Shown here piece by piece: positions 5,466 to 5,934 of a stretch of 5,934 nucleotides of DNA. The stretch is from Burkholderiales bacterium. GTDB lineage: Bacteria; Pseudomonadota; Gammaproteobacteria; Burkholderiales; Burkholderiaceae_C. The notes below the pieces were generated by a model. It searched no databases and was not told the origin of the DNA. It saw only the letters and a list, made by a program, of their open reading frames with translations. Every line of letters begins with the position of its first letter. The first letter of the stretch is position 1. The translations under genes and the position numbers were made by a program. Location of the stretch: contig JAABPT010000121.1 in the NCBI GenBank assembly GCA_011391855.1, positions 1-5,934 on the forward strand. The letters are read 5' to 3'.

Positions 5466-5934
5466 ATGGCGCCACCGAAAAAACCTCGCCGCACCGCCGA
5501 ACGCATCCTCGAAGTGACGCTCGAGCTGTTCAACCGCTTCGGCGAGCCCAATGTCAGCACCACGCTGATCTCGGCCGAGCTGAATATCAGCCCGGGCAAC
5601 CTGTACTACCACTACCCGGCCAAGGACGAGCTCATCAACTCGCTGTTCGGCCGCTATGAAAAGGCGCTGAACGAACTGCTGCAGGCCGCCGACGGCGTGG
5701 AAAACGTCGAGGACGCCTGGCTCTTCTTCCACATGCTGTTCGAGCTGATCTGGAGCTACCGCTTCCTCTACCGCGACCTCAACGACCTGCTCAGCAAGAA
5801 CCGGCGCCTGGAGACGCATTTCCAGTTCGTGCTGAAGAACAAGCACCGCGCCGTGCATGCATTGCTCGACGGTCTTTCGCGCAACGGCGTGGTGCGCATC
5901 ACCGGCGCCGAGGCGGCACCGCTGGCCACGTCCG
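5466..5934 (+). CDS. TetR/AcrR-family transcriptional regulator (3' end outside window)
   Basis: An ATG at 5466 opens a frame that stays open for 156 codons to the right edge. The basic N-terminus (MAPPKKPRRTAERILEVTLE) leads into a TetR-type helix-turn-helix. The recognition region STTLISAELNISPGNLYYHY (31-50) is a textbook match, followed by the PAKDELINSLFGRYE helix. The rest is the start of the helical ligand-binding/dimerisation domain, with an aromatic-rich part (AWLFFHMLFELIWSYRFLYRDL, 84-105) resembling the TetR C-terminal family annotated as a bacterial repressor (PF13972 type). The family is about 200-220 residues long, so some 50-60 residues are missing. It is divergent from yadG across 69 bases, which suggests, without proving, that it regulates the exporter operon and itself. 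The effector is unknown. No Shine-Dalgarno precedes the ATG. Confidence 0.92.
   Translation, partial: MAPPKKPRRTAERILEVTLELFNRFGEPNVSTTLISAELNISPGNLYYHYPAKDELINSLFGRYEKALNELLQAADGVENVEDAWLFFHMLFELIWSYRFLYRDLNDLLSKNRRLETHFQFVLKNKHRAVHALLDGLSRNGVVRITGAEAAPLATS

Noticed and set aside
5397..5858. Upstream in-frame extension of the ABC ATPase
   Set aside because: The extra residues would overlap the divergent tetR coding region and match nothing in ABC ATPases; the ATG at 5396 gives the standard N-terminus.
1..5934. tRNA, rRNA, CRISPR array, insertion sequence or attachment site
   Set aside because: Nothing resembling tRNA cloverleaf elements, spaced direct repeats, transposase motifs or terminal inverted repeats was seen; nearly the whole window is accounted for by coding sequence.

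Overview
The window is very GC-rich, and its protein sequences and gene neighbourhood point to a betaproteobacterium of the order Burkholderiales, most like Comamonadaceae. That placement rests on protein resemblance and synteny recalled from memory, not on a search.

Layout, left to right. Positions 2-1282 (+) hold the C-terminal 426 residues of a large tetratricopeptide-repeat protein, probably the sensor/scaffold end of a cyclase- or LuxR/AfsR-type signalling ATPase. It converges, across only 33 bases, on a five-gene run on the minus strand. Read in its own direction, that run is yadG-like ABC ATPase (5396-4488), yadH-like ABC-2 permease (4491-3730), ibaG/BolA-family protein (3692-3414), hisG (3330-2659) and hisD (2662-1316). 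Two junctions are 4-base ATGA overlaps (yadG/yadH and hisG/hisD) and the other gaps are 37 and 83 bases, so the five genes could be co-transcribed. A TetR-family regulator begins at 5466 (+), divergent from yadG across 69 bases, and runs off the right edge.

Functionally, hisG and hisD encode the first and last enzymes of histidine biosynthesis. HisG is the short form, which needs a HisZ partner that is not encoded here. The yadGH-like pair is an ABC-2 exporter of unknown substrate. The BolA-family protein probably works with a monothiol glutaredoxin in iron-sulfur handling. The TetR protein is a plausible regulator of the exporter operon.

No wholly new system is evident. The points worth checking are: murA is missing from its usual place between ibaG and hisG; hisC is missing after hisD; HisG carries a glycine-rich insertion encoded by a CCG-type tract; A/T-rich -10-like hexamers sit 8-10 bases before the ATG of three genes that lack Shine-Dalgarno sequences; a perfect 12-bp palindrome lies in the tetR/yadG divergent region; and the TPR protein has an exact 40-residue repeat period.
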